A DNA stretch of 64,000 nucleotides from Rhodovastum sp963714255 (GTDB lineage: Bacteria > Pseudomonadota > Alphaproteobacteria > Acetobacterales > Acetobacteraceae), in the NCBI GenBank assembly GCA_963714255.1, contig CAVQNU010000029.1, forward strand, positions 1 to 64,000, given 5' to 3'. Under the pieces are notes generated by a model, which saw only the letters and a program-made list of their open reading frames with translations, ran no database searches and was not told the origin of the DNA. Made by a program: the position numbers and the translations under genes. Position 1 is the first letter of the stretch, and the number at the start of each line of letters is the position of its first letter. Of the stretch, positions 17,014 through 25,167 are shown piece after piece.

Positions 17014-18285
17014 ATGCAGTCCTGGATGATCCCGCTGGCCTACGCGCTGGCCAGCACCCTCGCCGCCTTCACCCTGCCGCGCCTGGAGGTCACGCTGCTG
17101 CCCACCGCCGCGGCGACCATCTCGATCGCCTCGGCGCAGGGCTTCCTGACCAGCGTCGCCTCGGGCATGATGGGCCTGACCGGCATCGTGTTCTCGATCG
17201 CCTTCGTCATGGTGCAGTTCAGCGCCATCGCCTATTCGCCCCGCCTGGTGCAGTGGCTCGGCCGCGACAAGGTGCTGTTCCACGCCATGGGCGTGTTCAT
17301 CGCCACCTTCAGCTACTGCTTGGCCACGCTGGTCTGGATCGACCGCGACGGCTCCGGCCGGGTGCCGTACTATTCCACCCTGCTGGTCGGCGCGCTGGTG
17401 GTGGCCAGCGTGTTCCTGTTCGCCCTGCTCGTGCAGCGCATCGCCTCGCTGCAGATCACCAGCGTGCTGCAATTCGTCGGCGCGCGCGGTCGCGCCGTCA
17501 TCCGCGAAACCTTCCCGCGCGGCGAAGACGAGGCGGCGGTGATCGAGGCGGCCGAGGCGGCGCGCGGCGATCTCGGCGAAGTCACGCAAACCCTGCGCTA
17601 CACCGGCATGCCGCGCTCGATCGCCCGGTTCGACATCCCGGCGCTGGTGCGCCAGGCCAGCCAGGCCGATGTCGTGCTGGTGCTGGCCAGCGCGGTCGGC
17701 GACACCCTGGTGGACGACAGCGTCATCCTGCGCGTGCATGGCGGCCGGGCGCCGCTGCCGGCGGCGCCGCTGCTGCGCGCGGTGCGGCTCAGCGACCAGC
17801 GCACTTTCGAGCAGGACCCGAAATACCCGCTGCGCCTGCTGGTCGATATTGCCATCAAGGCGCTGTCGCCGGCGATCAACGACCCGACCACGGCGGTGCA
17901 GGCGATCGACCAGATCGAGGACCTGCTGCGGCGCATGGCCCGCTGCCGCCTCGACGCCGGCTACGCCAGCGATGCCCAGGGCCGGCTGCGGCTGGTCTTC
18001 CCCATGCCCAACTGGTCCGACTACCTGGCGCTGTCCTTCGACGAAATCCGCTTCTACGGCGCCGACTCGCTGCAGGTGATGCGGCGCCTGCGCAGCGCGC
18101 TCTCCGGCCTGCTGGACTCAGTCACCGCGCCATCGCGGGCCGCGGCGGTGCGCGCCTATCTCGACCATCTCGACCGCGCGGTGGCGGCCTCGCGGTTCGA
18201 CCCCGACGACCAGGCGATGGCGCGCCGCGAGGACCGGCAGGGCCTCGGCCTGTCGCGCGGCGCCGAGCCGCCCGCGCCTCGGTAG
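17014..18285 (+). CDS. DUF2254 integral membrane protein
   Basis: A 423-residue protein. Four hydrophobic segments lie in the first 150 residues: one near the N-terminus, one around SGMMGLTGIVFSIAFVMVQF, one at MGVFIATFSYCLATLVW, and one at LLVGALVVASVFLFALLV. A cytosolic domain follows that contains DVALVLASAVGDTLV-like and IALKALSPAINDPTTAVQAID segments (here VVLVLASAVGDTLV, IAIKALSPAINDPTTA). This is the standard DUF2254 architecture. Function is unknown; the conserved acidic and Asn residues in the soluble part suggest a channel or transporter regulator. It lies downstream of the SYLF gene on the same strand. Confidence 0.88.
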   Translation: MQSWMIPLAYALASTLAAFTLPRLEVTLLPTAAATISIASAQGFLTSVASGMMGLTGIVFSIAFVMVQFSAIAYSPRLVQWLGRDKVLFHAMGVFIATFSYCLATLVWIDRDGSGRVPYYSTLLVGALVVASVFLFALLVQRIASLQITSVLQFVGARGRAVIRETFPRGEDEAAVIEAAEAARGDLGEVTQTLRYTGMPRSIARFDIPALVRQASQADVVLVLASAVGDTLVDDSVILRVHGGRAPLPAAPLLRAVRLSDQRTFEQDPKYPLRLLVDIAIKALSPAINDPTTAVQAIDQIEDLLRRMARCRLDAGYASDAQGRLRLVFPMPNWSDYLALSFDEIRFYGADSLQVMRRLRSALSGLLDSVTAPSRAAAVRAYLDHLDRAVAASRFDPDDQAMARREDRQGLGLSRGAEPPAPR

Positions 18286-18308
18286 CGCTGGCGATCTGGT
18301 GGGAGACT

Positions 18309-18383
18309 GAACGGATACAAATATTTTCAAGGAAGTAAGCGCTTCTTTTTGAAAAAAGAAGCAAAAACTTTTTATCCGTTTTT
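18309..18383. repeat. AT-rich hairpin repeat, copy 5 (left hairpin lost)
   Basis: The right half is intact (GCTTC-T5-GAAAAAA-GAAGC, then AAAAACTTTTTATCCGTTT). The left inner hairpin has shrunk to ATATTTTCAAGGAAG. The outer border AACGGATA is preserved. It lies between the DUF2254 gene and the cyclophilin-like gene, both on the plus strand. Confidence 0.8.
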
Positions 18384-18517
18384 TTGCCGGCTGGCCGGTG
18401 CCCTGCGGCGGCAACGGCGCGTTGGCCCGACCGCGGCGACTTTGCTAATCCACCGCACCATCCGAAGCCCGTCGCACGCGCGACCCGGCTCCGGCCGGCC
18501 AGCGCAAGGGACGCGAG

Positions 18518-20509
18518 ATGACGACCGACAGCTACGTCGTTTTCGACACCGATTTCGGCGATTTCGTCGTCGAACTCTACAACCAGGCGGCACCGCTGAC
18601 GGTCGCCAATTTCCTCACCTATGTGAACGGCCCGGCCGGCGGCGAAAGCTATGCCGGCAGCTTCTTCTCCCGCCTCGTGCCCGGCTTCGTGCTGCAGGGC
18701 GGCGGCTACGCCGTGCAGAACGGCTCGGTCATCACCATCCCCACCGGCGCGCCGGTGCAGAACGAGTATTCGCCCAGCAACCCGAACGTCGCCGGCACCA
18801 TCGCCATGGCCAAGGTCTCGGGCGACCCGAACTCGGCCACCGACCAGTTCTTCTTCAACCTCGCCGACAACTCCTCCAATCTCGACAGCCAGAACGGCGG
18901 CTTCACCGTGTTCGGCCAGGTGGTCGAAAACTGGAGCGTCGTGCTCGCCCTCGGCAACCTGCAGGTCTATTCCGGGCTGTCCTCGCCCTTCGATGCGCTG
19001 CCGGTGGAAGGCACCGTCCCCGCCACCGGCCCGGCGCTCGACAACGTCGTCGGCTTCAGCGTCGCGGTCACCCAGCCCATCGCCAACGGGCAGGCCAACC
19101 AGCCCGTGCTCGACGACCAGACCATCGCCCCCTTCGCCACCGTCACGCTGACCGACCCGGGCAACACCACCGGCGCCGGCGACGGCATGACCATCACCAT
19201 CCGGAACGCCGCGGGCACCCCCACCGCCGCCCTCGGCACGCTCTCGCTCGCCGCCACGACCGGCGGGCCGACGCTCACTGCCACCGCCACCGGCACCTAC
19301 ACGCTGAGCACCGCCGCCTCGATCGGCGCGCTGCAATCGGCGCTGCGACAGATCGTCTTCACCCCGGCGACCCAGACCTCGACCGCCACGGCCACCTTCG
19401 ACCTGACGCTGAACACGCCCGGCGGCAACATCGACAATCAGGATACCAGCGTCGTCATCACCCACGACACGCCCGGCCTGCAACTGGTCGATGCCTACTA
19501 CCAGGCGCTGCTGCGCGGCCCGCCCGATCCCACGACTGCGCAATCCCTCGCCGCCCAGCTCAGCGCCGGCACCCAGACCTCCGCCGGGCTGCTGGCACAA
19601 CTGCTGACCACTGCGCAGGCCACCACCATTCCGGGGCTGCTGAGCTATGCGTTCATGTACGGCAAAACGCCGGCCTCCTCGGGCCTGTCCTATCTCGCCA
19701 CCTACGCGGCCGATCTGCAATCCGGCAACTACACGTTTACCGGAGGCTTTCAGCTCGGCACCACCTCGGGCCAATACAGCCTGCCGCAATTCTCCGTCCT
19801 CAACACCTACGTCAACCTCTGCGCCACCGCCGCGGGCGACACCGCCAACAACAGCTTCGCCGCCACCTACGGCGCGCTCGACCGCACCACGTTCTTCAAT
19901 ACGATCTACACCCAGATCTTCGGCACGGCACCGGCCGCCAGCACCACCGACCAGTTCGTCACCGCGCCCGCGGTCGCCGATCCGGCGATCTCCGCCTTCC
20001 AGGACGACGTGAACTACGCCGGTTCCGAAATCGGCGGCTACGGCGCGGTCACCGGCGTGCTGCTGTGGGTCGCGGAGACTTCCAACCTCGGCGCCTATCC
20101 CGCGGCGGTGAACGCCTTCCTCACCACCGCGGCCAACAGCACCGCCGCCGGCAGCGACACCGCCCCCTATGGCAGCAGCCTGCTCAACCCCGGCTCGGTC
20201 CCGCAATCCGTGGCCCCCACCGTCATCGCCGCCGCCCAGGGCAACACCACCCTGGTCGGCACCGGTGGCGCCGACGCCTTCACCTTTACCGACGGCACGG
20301 TCAGCACCGCACTGATCCAGGGCTTCGACCCCGCCCGCGACTTCATCGACCTCGCCGGCGGCTTCACCGCCAACGCCCCCGCCGCCGCGCTCGCCTCCGC
20401 CACGGCGACCCCCGCCGGCACCCAGCTCGCCCTGTCCGACGGCTCGCGCATCACCTTCACGGGCATCGCCCCGGCGAGCCTCACCGCCGCCAATTTCCTC
20501 CTCACCTGA
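18518..20509 (+). CDS. Secreted cyclophilin-type PPIase fused to RTX-like C-terminus
   Basis: A 663-residue protein. Residues 5-170 form a cyclophilin peptidyl-prolyl isomerase domain: VFDTDFGDFVVELYNQAAP, SRLVPGFVLQGGG, GTIAMAKVSGDPNSATDQFFFN and GFTVFGQVVE. A long Thr/Ala/Gly-rich region follows (about 180-320) that looks like a cadherin/Ig-like repeat. A helical segment DAYYQALLRGPPDPTTAQSLAAQL follows at about 325-420, as in DUF4214-type surface proteins. The C-terminal 90 residues (GTGGADAFTFTDG, GFDPARDFIDLAG) resemble type I secretion signals of RTX-related proteins. No Sec leader is present. The gene is monocistronic and flanked by a hairpin repeat. An extracellular foldase or adhesin-like role is an inference. 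Confidence 0.75.
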   Translation: MTTDSYVVFDTDFGDFVVELYNQAAPLTVANFLTYVNGPAGGESYAGSFFSRLVPGFVLQGGGYAVQNGSVITIPTGAPVQNEYSPSNPNVAGTIAMAKVSGDPNSATDQFFFNLADNSSNLDSQNGGFTVFGQVVENWSVVLALGNLQVYSGLSSPFDALPVEGTVPATGPALDNVVGFSVAVTQPIANGQANQPVLDDQTIAPFATVTLTDPGNTTGAGDGMTITIRNAAGTPTAALGTLSLAATTGGPTLTATATGTYTLSTAASIGALQSALRQIVFTPATQTSTATATFDLTLNTPGGNIDNQDTSVVITHDTPGLQLVDAYYQALLRGPPDPTTAQSLAAQLSAGTQTSAGLLAQLLTTAQATTIPGLLSYAFMYGKTPASSGLSYLATYAADLQSGNYTFTGGFQLGTTSGQYSLPQFSVLNTYVNLCATAAGDTANNSFAATYGALDRTTFFNTIYTQIFGTAPAASTTDQFVTAPAVADPAISAFQDDVNYAGSEIGGYGAVTGVLLWVAETSNLGAYPAAVNAFLTTAANSTAAGSDTAPYGSSLLNPGSVPQSVAPTVIAAAQGNTTLVGTGGADAFTFTDGTVSTALIQGFDPARDFIDLAGGFTANAPAAALASATATPAGTQLALSDGSRITFTGIAPASLTAANFLLT

Positions 20510-21602
20510 CCGGAAGGCCGCCGAGCACCTCCACCGACATCGACTTGATCAGCGCCGCCACCGCCACGCCCGGCGCCAGCCCCAGCCGCGCCACCGCATC
20601 CGGCGTCACCCGCGCCAGCAACCCCTCGGCACCCACCGCCACCTCCACCAGCGCCGCCTGCCGTGCCGGATCGGCGGTGATCGCCCGCACCCTGCCCGGC
20701 AGCACGTTGTGCAGGCTCAGCGCGCCGGCCAGCGTTGCCGCGTCGTGGCGCGCCAGGATCACCTCGCGGACCGGCACCCGCACCCGCAGCGCCGTGCCCA
20801 CCGCCAGCCCGGTCTGGGGCACCAGCAACTCCACGTCCCCCCAGCGCAGCCGGCTGAGCTGCCGCGCCGGCTCATGCGCGGCCACCACGCAGGGCAGCAC
20901 CGCCCCGGCATCCTCCCGCGCGGCCAGCCCGAGATCGGCGCGCGCGGCCATCGCCGCCACCGGCCCCATCGCCCGCACCCTCCCGGCCTCGATCAGCACG
21001 ACCTGGTCGGCCAGTTGCGCCAATTCGTCGAGCGAATGCGTCACATACAGCACGGGCAGCTCGAGCCGTCCCTTCAGCCGCGCCAGATAGGGCAGGATCT
21101 CGGCCTTGCGCGCCCCGTCCAGGCCGGCCAGCGGCTCGTCCATCAGCAGCAGGTCGGGCTGGCGCAGCAACGCCCGGCCGATCGCCACGCGCTGGCGCTC
21201 CCCGCCCGAGAGCGTATGCGGCCGGCGCGCCAGCAGCGCCGCGATGCCCAGCAACGCCACCACCTCGTCCAACCCGATCCGCCTGTTCCGCGTGCGCCGC
21301 TGCCCGAACAGCAAATTGTCGCGCACCGACATATGCGGAAACAGCCGCGCCTCCTGGAACACCAGCCCGACATGCCGCCGCTCCGGCGGCAGGAAAATGC
21401 CCGACCGCGTGTCCGCCAGCACCGCCCCGCCCAGTTCGATGCGGCACTCATCCGCCGGCAGCAGCCCCGCCGCGGCGGCGATCACCGTCGACTTGCCAGC
21501 GCCCGAGGGGCCGAACAGCACCGTCACCCCCGGCACCGGCACCGCGAATTCAATGTCGATCTCGATGCCCGGAAACCGGTGCCGCAGCGCCACGCGCAGC
21601 AT
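20502..21602 (-). CDS. modC: Molybdate ABC transporter ATP-binding protein
   Basis: A 366-residue ABC ATPase with Walker A FGPSGAGKST, signature LSGGERQRVAIGRAL and Walker B LLLMDEPLAGLD. The C-terminal region (from about residue 290) holds a TOBE/Mop-type domain (LSLHNVLPGRVRAI, LLARVTPDAVARLGLAPG). This domain is characteristic of ModC, the energy-coupling subunit for molybdate uptake. ATG 21602 overlaps the modB stop (TGATG). It converges with the cyclophilin gene and overlaps its end by 8 bp. Confidence 0.93.
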   Translation of the reverse strand: MLRVALRHRFPGIEIDIEFAVPVPGVTVLFGPSGAGKSTVIAAAAGLLPADECRIELGGAVLADTRSGIFLPPERRHVGLVFQEARLFPHMSVRDNLLFGQRRTRNRRIGLDEVVALLGIAALLARRPHTLSGGERQRVAIGRALLRQPDLLLMDEPLAGLDGARKAEILPYLARLKGRLELPVLYVTHSLDELAQLADQVVLIEAGRVRAMGPVAAMAARADLGLAAREDAGAVLPCVVAAHEPARQLSRLRWGDVELLVPQTGLAVGTALRVRVPVREVILARHDAATLAGALSLHNVLPGRVRAITADPARQAALVEVAVGAEGLLARVTPDAVARLGLAPGVAVAALIKSMSVEVLGGLPVR

Positions 21603-22285
21603 CACCGCCCGATCGCCGCGTTCAGGCGCCGGCTCGCCCATTCCGACAGCAGCAGCCCGGCCAGCGCCAGACCCAGTGACACCAGCGACAACTGCGCCGC
21701 CTTCGCCTCGCCCCCCGGCACCTGCAGCGCGGCATAGATCGCCAGCGGCAGCGTCTGCGTCTCGCCGGGGATCGAGGCGGCGAAGGTGATCACCGCGCCG
21801 AACTCGCCCAGGCAGGTCGCATAGGCCACGATCGCCCCCACCAGAATGCCCGGCGCGGCCAGCGGCAGCGTCACGTTCAGCAAACGGTCGAGCCGCCCCG
21901 CCCCCAGCGAGCGCGCGGCCTGCTCCAGCCCCGGATCGGCCGCTTCCAGCGAAAGCCGCACCGCGCGCACCATCACCGGAAACACCATCACGCCGCAGGC
22001 CAGCGCCGCGCCGGCGGTGGTGAACACCAGCCTTATGCCGAACCAGTCGAACAGCAGCGCCCCCAGCGGCCCGCGCAGGCCGAACAGCACGAGCAGCAGC
22101 CAGCCCGTCACCACCGGCGGCAGCACCAGCGGCAGATGCACCAGCGCGTTCAGCACGGAACGGCCGGGAAACCGCCAGCGCGCCAGCACCCAGGCCATCA
22201 GCACCGCCGGCGGCAGGCCGCAGCCGACCGCCCGCAGCGCCACCGCCAGCGTCAGCCGCACCGCCTGCCATTCCTCCTCGGTCAG
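21602..22285 (-). CDS. modB: Molybdate ABC transporter permease
   Basis: An inner-membrane permease of about 227 residues with five hydrophobic segments. The ABC-permease coupling loop is EQAARSLGAGRLDRLLNVTLPLAAPG. PPVVTGWLLLVLFG and GEFGAVITFAASIPGETQTLPLAIY are classic ModB wording. No ATG or GTG lies at the expected start. The frame opens just after the modA stop with GTA and CTG, and the homologous start corresponds to the CTG at 22285 or a few codons upstream. A rare CTG start, or a small indel, is therefore implied. It overlaps modC by 1-4 bp and follows modA closely. Confidence 0.9.
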   Translation of the reverse strand: MTEEEWQAVRLTLAVALRAVGCGLPPAVLMAWVLARWRFPGRSVLNALVHLPLVLPPVVTGWLLLVLFGLRGPLGALLFDWFGIRLVFTTAGAALACGVMVFPVMVRAVRLSLEAADPGLEQAARSLGAGRLDRLLNVTLPLAAPGILVGAIVAYATCLGEFGAVITFAASIPGETQTLPLAIYAALQVPGGEAKAAQLSLVSLGLALAGLLLSEWASRRLNAAIGR

Positions 22286-22308
22286 GAAGGGTCCGGCGAG
22301 GATGCCGC

Positions 22309-23058
22309 CTACTCCACCCTGAACCCGTAGCGCAAAAACACCGCCCGCGCGGCCGGCCCGGCGAGGTAGCGCAGCAGCGCCCGCGCCTCCGGCGTATCCC
22401 CCGCCCGCGTCACCGCGAAGGGGTAGGTGATCGCATCGTGGCTGTCGGCCGGGAAGCTGCCGGCCACCGCCACGCCCTTGCTCACCGCCGCGTCGGTCGC
22501 ATAGACGATGCCCGCCGGCGCCTCGCCGCGCTCCACCAGCAGCAGCGCCCCGCGTACATCCTCGGTGCGTGCCAGGCGCGGGGCCATCATCGCCCACAGC
22601 CCGAGCTTGCGCAGCGCCTGTTCGGCATAGATGCCCACCGGCACATGCGCCGGATCGCCGGTGGCCAGCCGCCCGTCCGGGCCGAGCAGCGCCGCGACAT
22701 CGAGATCCGGCCCGATCCGCACCGTCCGCGCGCGGTCCGCCGGCACGATCAGCACGAGATCGTTGCCCAGCAGGTCCACCCGTGTATCGGCGGCGATCAA
22801 CTGGCGCTCGGCCAGGTAGTCCACCCATTTCTCATCCGCCGAGGCGATCAGATTGGCCGGCGCCCCCTGCTCGATCTGCCGCGCCAGCGTCGAACTCGAT
22901 CCGAACGACTGCCGCAGCGCCGCGTGTCCCTCCTTCTGCCAAAGGAGGGAAATATCCTTCATGGCATCCGTCAGGCTTGCGGCGGCGAACACGGTGAGCG
23001 ATTGCGCCCGCGCCGCCGGCGGCAGCAACAGCAGGGCAAGCAGCAGCAGCCAGCGCAT
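22309..23058 (-). CDS. modA: Molybdate-binding periplasmic protein
   Basis: A 249-residue substrate-binding protein with a Sec signal peptide (MRWLLLLALLLLPPAARAQ). Mature residues LTVFAAASLTDAMKDI contain the conserved oxyanion-binding Ser. FGSSSTLARQIEQGAPANLIASADEKW and the C-terminal GIVYATDAAVSKGV and YPFAVTR complete the ModA pattern. The start ATG 23058 is chosen because AAAGGGA lies 6 nt upstream. An ATG at 23079 overlaps the stop of the upstream gene but would place the ribosome site inside the reading frame. First transport gene of modABC. Confidence 0.93.
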   Translation of the reverse strand: MRWLLLLALLLLPPAARAQSLTVFAAASLTDAMKDISLLWQKEGHAALRQSFGSSSTLARQIEQGAPANLIASADEKWVDYLAERQLIAADTRVDLLGNDLVLIVPADRARTVRIGPDLDVAALLGPDGRLATGDPAHVPVGIYAEQALRKLGLWAMMAPRLARTEDVRGALLLVERGEAPAGIVYATDAAVSKGVAVAGSFPADSHDAITYPFAVTRAGDTPEARALLRYLAGPAARAVFLRYGFRVE

Positions 23059-23075
23059 GGCGGTCCCTTTCGCGT

Positions 23076-23495
23076 TCATTCCGCCGCGTGGCCCACGCAG
23101 CCGGCCTGCCGCTGGCAGGTTTCGTCCGCTGCCGGCGCATCCGGGCGCAGGCCGATCCAGGCATCGACCAGCGCCGGCTCGAAACCGGCCTCGCGACGCT
23201 CGCCCACCTGCAGCAGCGGCCGGCGGATCAGCAGCGGATCCTCCAGCATCAGCGCCAGCGCCGCGTCCTCGTCCAGCGCCTCGGGCCGCACCGCGCCGGA
23301 TTTCACCCGCGGCGCGTTGCGGTTGAACCACTCCGCCACCGGCCGCCCGCCAAAGAAGCCGCGCAGCGCCGGCGCCGTCCACGCCCCGGCCAGCAGATTG
23401 CGCGCCTCCACCACATGGCCGGAAGCCGCCAGCAACGCCTTCTGCCGCGCATTGCCCGCGCAGCCCGGCTTTTCCCAGAACACCACCACCGCCAT
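23076..23495 (-). CDS. ArsC/Spx-fold nitrogenase-associated-type protein
   Basis: A 139-residue thioredoxin-fold protein of the ArsC/Spx group: VVVFWEKPGCAGNARQKALL, AGAWTAPALRGFFGG, PVAEWFNRNAPRVKSG and DPLLIRRPLLQVGERREAGF. Proteins with this wording are often annotated as nitrogenase-associated proteins and encoded with molybdenum or nitrogen-fixation genes. Only a single Cys remains in the usual CxxC position (GCAG), and two further Cys lie near the C-terminus. Start ATG 23495 has GGAGG 8 nt upstream. It overlaps modA slightly if the longer modA start is used, so it heads the mod operon. Confidence 0.8.
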   Translation of the reverse strand: MAVVVFWEKPGCAGNARQKALLAASGHVVEARNLLAGAWTAPALRGFFGGRPVAEWFNRNAPRVKSGAVRPEALDEDAALALMLEDPLLIRRPLLQVGERREAGFEPALVDAWIGLRPDAPAADETCQRQAGCVGHAAE

Positions 23496-23576
23496 CCGTT
23501 TCGCCTCCATGCCCACCCCGTTATAGCCGCCGGGCCACATCGCAATCCAGCGCCCCGCCGGCCAGGCCCCCGACAA

Positions 23577-23662
23577 AACGGATAAAAAGTTTTTTGGTTC
23601 TTTTTTTCAAAAAAGAACAAGCGCTTCTTTTTGAAAAAAGAAGCAAAAACTTTTTATTCTTT
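23577..23662. repeat. AT-rich nested hairpin repeat, copy 6
   Basis: A full, nearly perfect copy with outer arms AACGGATAAAAAG and CTTTTTATTCTTTT, inner hairpins GGTTC-T7-CAAAAAA-GAAC and GCTTC-T5-GAAAAAA-GAAGC. The TAA stop of cobI is at its right edge. It separates cobI from the ArsC-like gene, both on the minus strand. Confidence 0.92.
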
Positions 23663-24411
23663 TAGTGTTCTACCCTGCCGGCGCCGTCCCAGCGTTCTCC
23701 CGGCACCAGCACCACGGCGAAGTATGGCACGCTGGCCGCCTCGACCTCCTCCAGCCCGGCGAGCCGCTGCCCCGCCATGGTCGCCCGCTCGACATACAGC
23801 GCCCGTCCGGCCAGCCCCAGGCCGCGCAGCACGCCGCGCACCTTCTCGAAATTGCCGCCCAGCTTCATCACCGCCACCGCCTCGGCCGCCGCGATGCGCC
23901 GGCGCAGTTCCGCCGCCGGCAGCACGCCCGACAGCACGGTGAGCGACTGGTTGCGATACACCAGCGGCGCGCCCGCCGCCGTCGCCGCCGCCAGCACCGA
24001 ACACACGCCGGGCACCACCTCGGTCGGAAACCGCTCGGCCAGCCGGTCGTGCAGATACATGAACGAGCCGTAGAAAAACGGATCGCCCTCGCAGATCACC
24101 GCCACGTCCCGCCCGGCCTGCAGATGCAGGGCCAGCGCCTCGGCCGCCGCGTCGTAGAAGCCGCGCAGCGCGGTTTCGTAGCAGAACGGCGGCGGCGGCT
24201 TCTCCACCGTCACCGGATACACCAGTCGCAGCCGCTCCTGCGCCGGCCGCAGGTAGCCCTCGATACTGGCCATGGCATTGCCCGCCTTGCCGCGCGCCGC
24301 CAGGAAGGCCACCACGGGTGCTGCCTGCAGCAGCCGCAGCGCCTTCAGCGTGATCAACTCGGGATCGCCCGGCCCGACCCCCAGGCCGAGCAACCGCCCC
24401 GGCGTGCTCAT
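23662..24411 (-). CDS. cobI: Precorrin-2 C20-methyltransferase
   Basis: A 249-residue SAM-dependent tetrapyrrole methylase that adds the C20 methyl group in cobalamin synthesis. The N-terminal loop LLGLGVGPGDPELITLKALR and the SAM-binding VICEGDPFFYGSFMYLHDRL are diagnostic of CobI/CbiL. VVPGVCSVLAAATAAGAPLV and the AVMKLGGNFEKVRGVL segment follow. ATG 24411 overlaps the stop of cobM (ATGA), so the two are translationally coupled. It is last in the cobW-cobN-cobM-cobI direction and ends at an AT-rich repeat. Confidence 0.94.
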   Translation of the reverse strand: MSTPGRLLGLGVGPGDPELITLKALRLLQAAPVVAFLAARGKAGNAMASIEGYLRPAQERLRLVYPVTVEKPPPPFCYETALRGFYDAAAEALALHLQAGRDVAVICEGDPFFYGSFMYLHDRLAERFPTEVVPGVCSVLAAATAAGAPLVYRNQSLTVLSGVLPAAELRRRIAAAEAVAVMKLGGNFEKVRGVLRGLGLAGRALYVERATMAGQRLAGLEEVEAASVPYFAVVLVPGERWDGAGRVEH

Positions 24412-25167
24412 GATGCCGGCCGGAAGCGGCGGCGATAGTCGGGGTCGTACAGCGCGCTGTCGCGGAAATCGCCGGCCCCCAGCGCGCGCCCGACCAGCAC
24501 CAGCGCCATGCGCTCGGGCGGGTCGGCGGCCAGCAGTGCGGCGATCGTGGCCAGCGTGCCGCGGATGATGCGTTCCTCCGGCCAGGACACCCGCACCAGA
24601 ACCGCCACCGGGCAATCCGCCCCGTAGAACGGCGTGAGCTCCGCGACGATGCGGTCGAGCGCGTGGATGGCCAGATGCACCGCCAGCGTCGCCCCGGTGC
24701 CGCCGAACGCCGCCAGCGTCTCGCCCGGCGGCATCACCGAGGCGCGGCCGGACACCCGCGTCAGCACCACGCTCTGCGCCACTTCCGGCACGGTCAGGCT
24801 CGCAGCCCAGCGCGGCGGCGGCGGCGGCGAAGGAAGGCACCCCCGGCGTCAGCGTGTACGGAATCCCCAGCCGACGCAGCCGCCGGACCTGCTCGGCCAC
24901 CGCGCTGAACACCGAGAGGTCGCCCGAGTGCAGCCGCGCCACGTCAAGCCCCGCGGAATGCGCGGCCTGGTATTCCGCCACGATGGCGTCCAGCGTCAGC
25001 GGTGCCGTGTCCACCAGCCGCGCGCCGGGCGGGCAATGCGCCAGCAGCCCCGGCGCCACGGTCGAGCCGGCATAAAGACACACCTTGCAGCGCGCCAGCA
25101 GGTCACGCCCGCGCAAGGTGAGCAGGTCGGCCGCACCCGGGCCGGCACCGATGAAATGCACGGTCAT
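24408..25167 (-). CDS. cobM: Precorrin-4 C11-methyltransferase with apparent frameshift
   Basis: A tetrapyrrole methylase acting at C11. From ATG 25167 the first frame reads TVHFIGAGPGAADLLTLRG, CLYAGSTVAPGLLAHCP, DVARLHSGDLSVFSAVAEQV and TLTPGVPSFAAAAAALGCE. The second frame goes on from LTVPEVAQSVVLTRVSGRASVM to RFRPAS. One extra base at about 24797-24799 causes the switch, and removing it gives a standard protein of about 252 residues. Both halves keep all CobM motifs, so this is probably a sequence error. The start overlaps the cobN stop (ATGA) and the end overlaps cobI. Confidence 0.88.
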
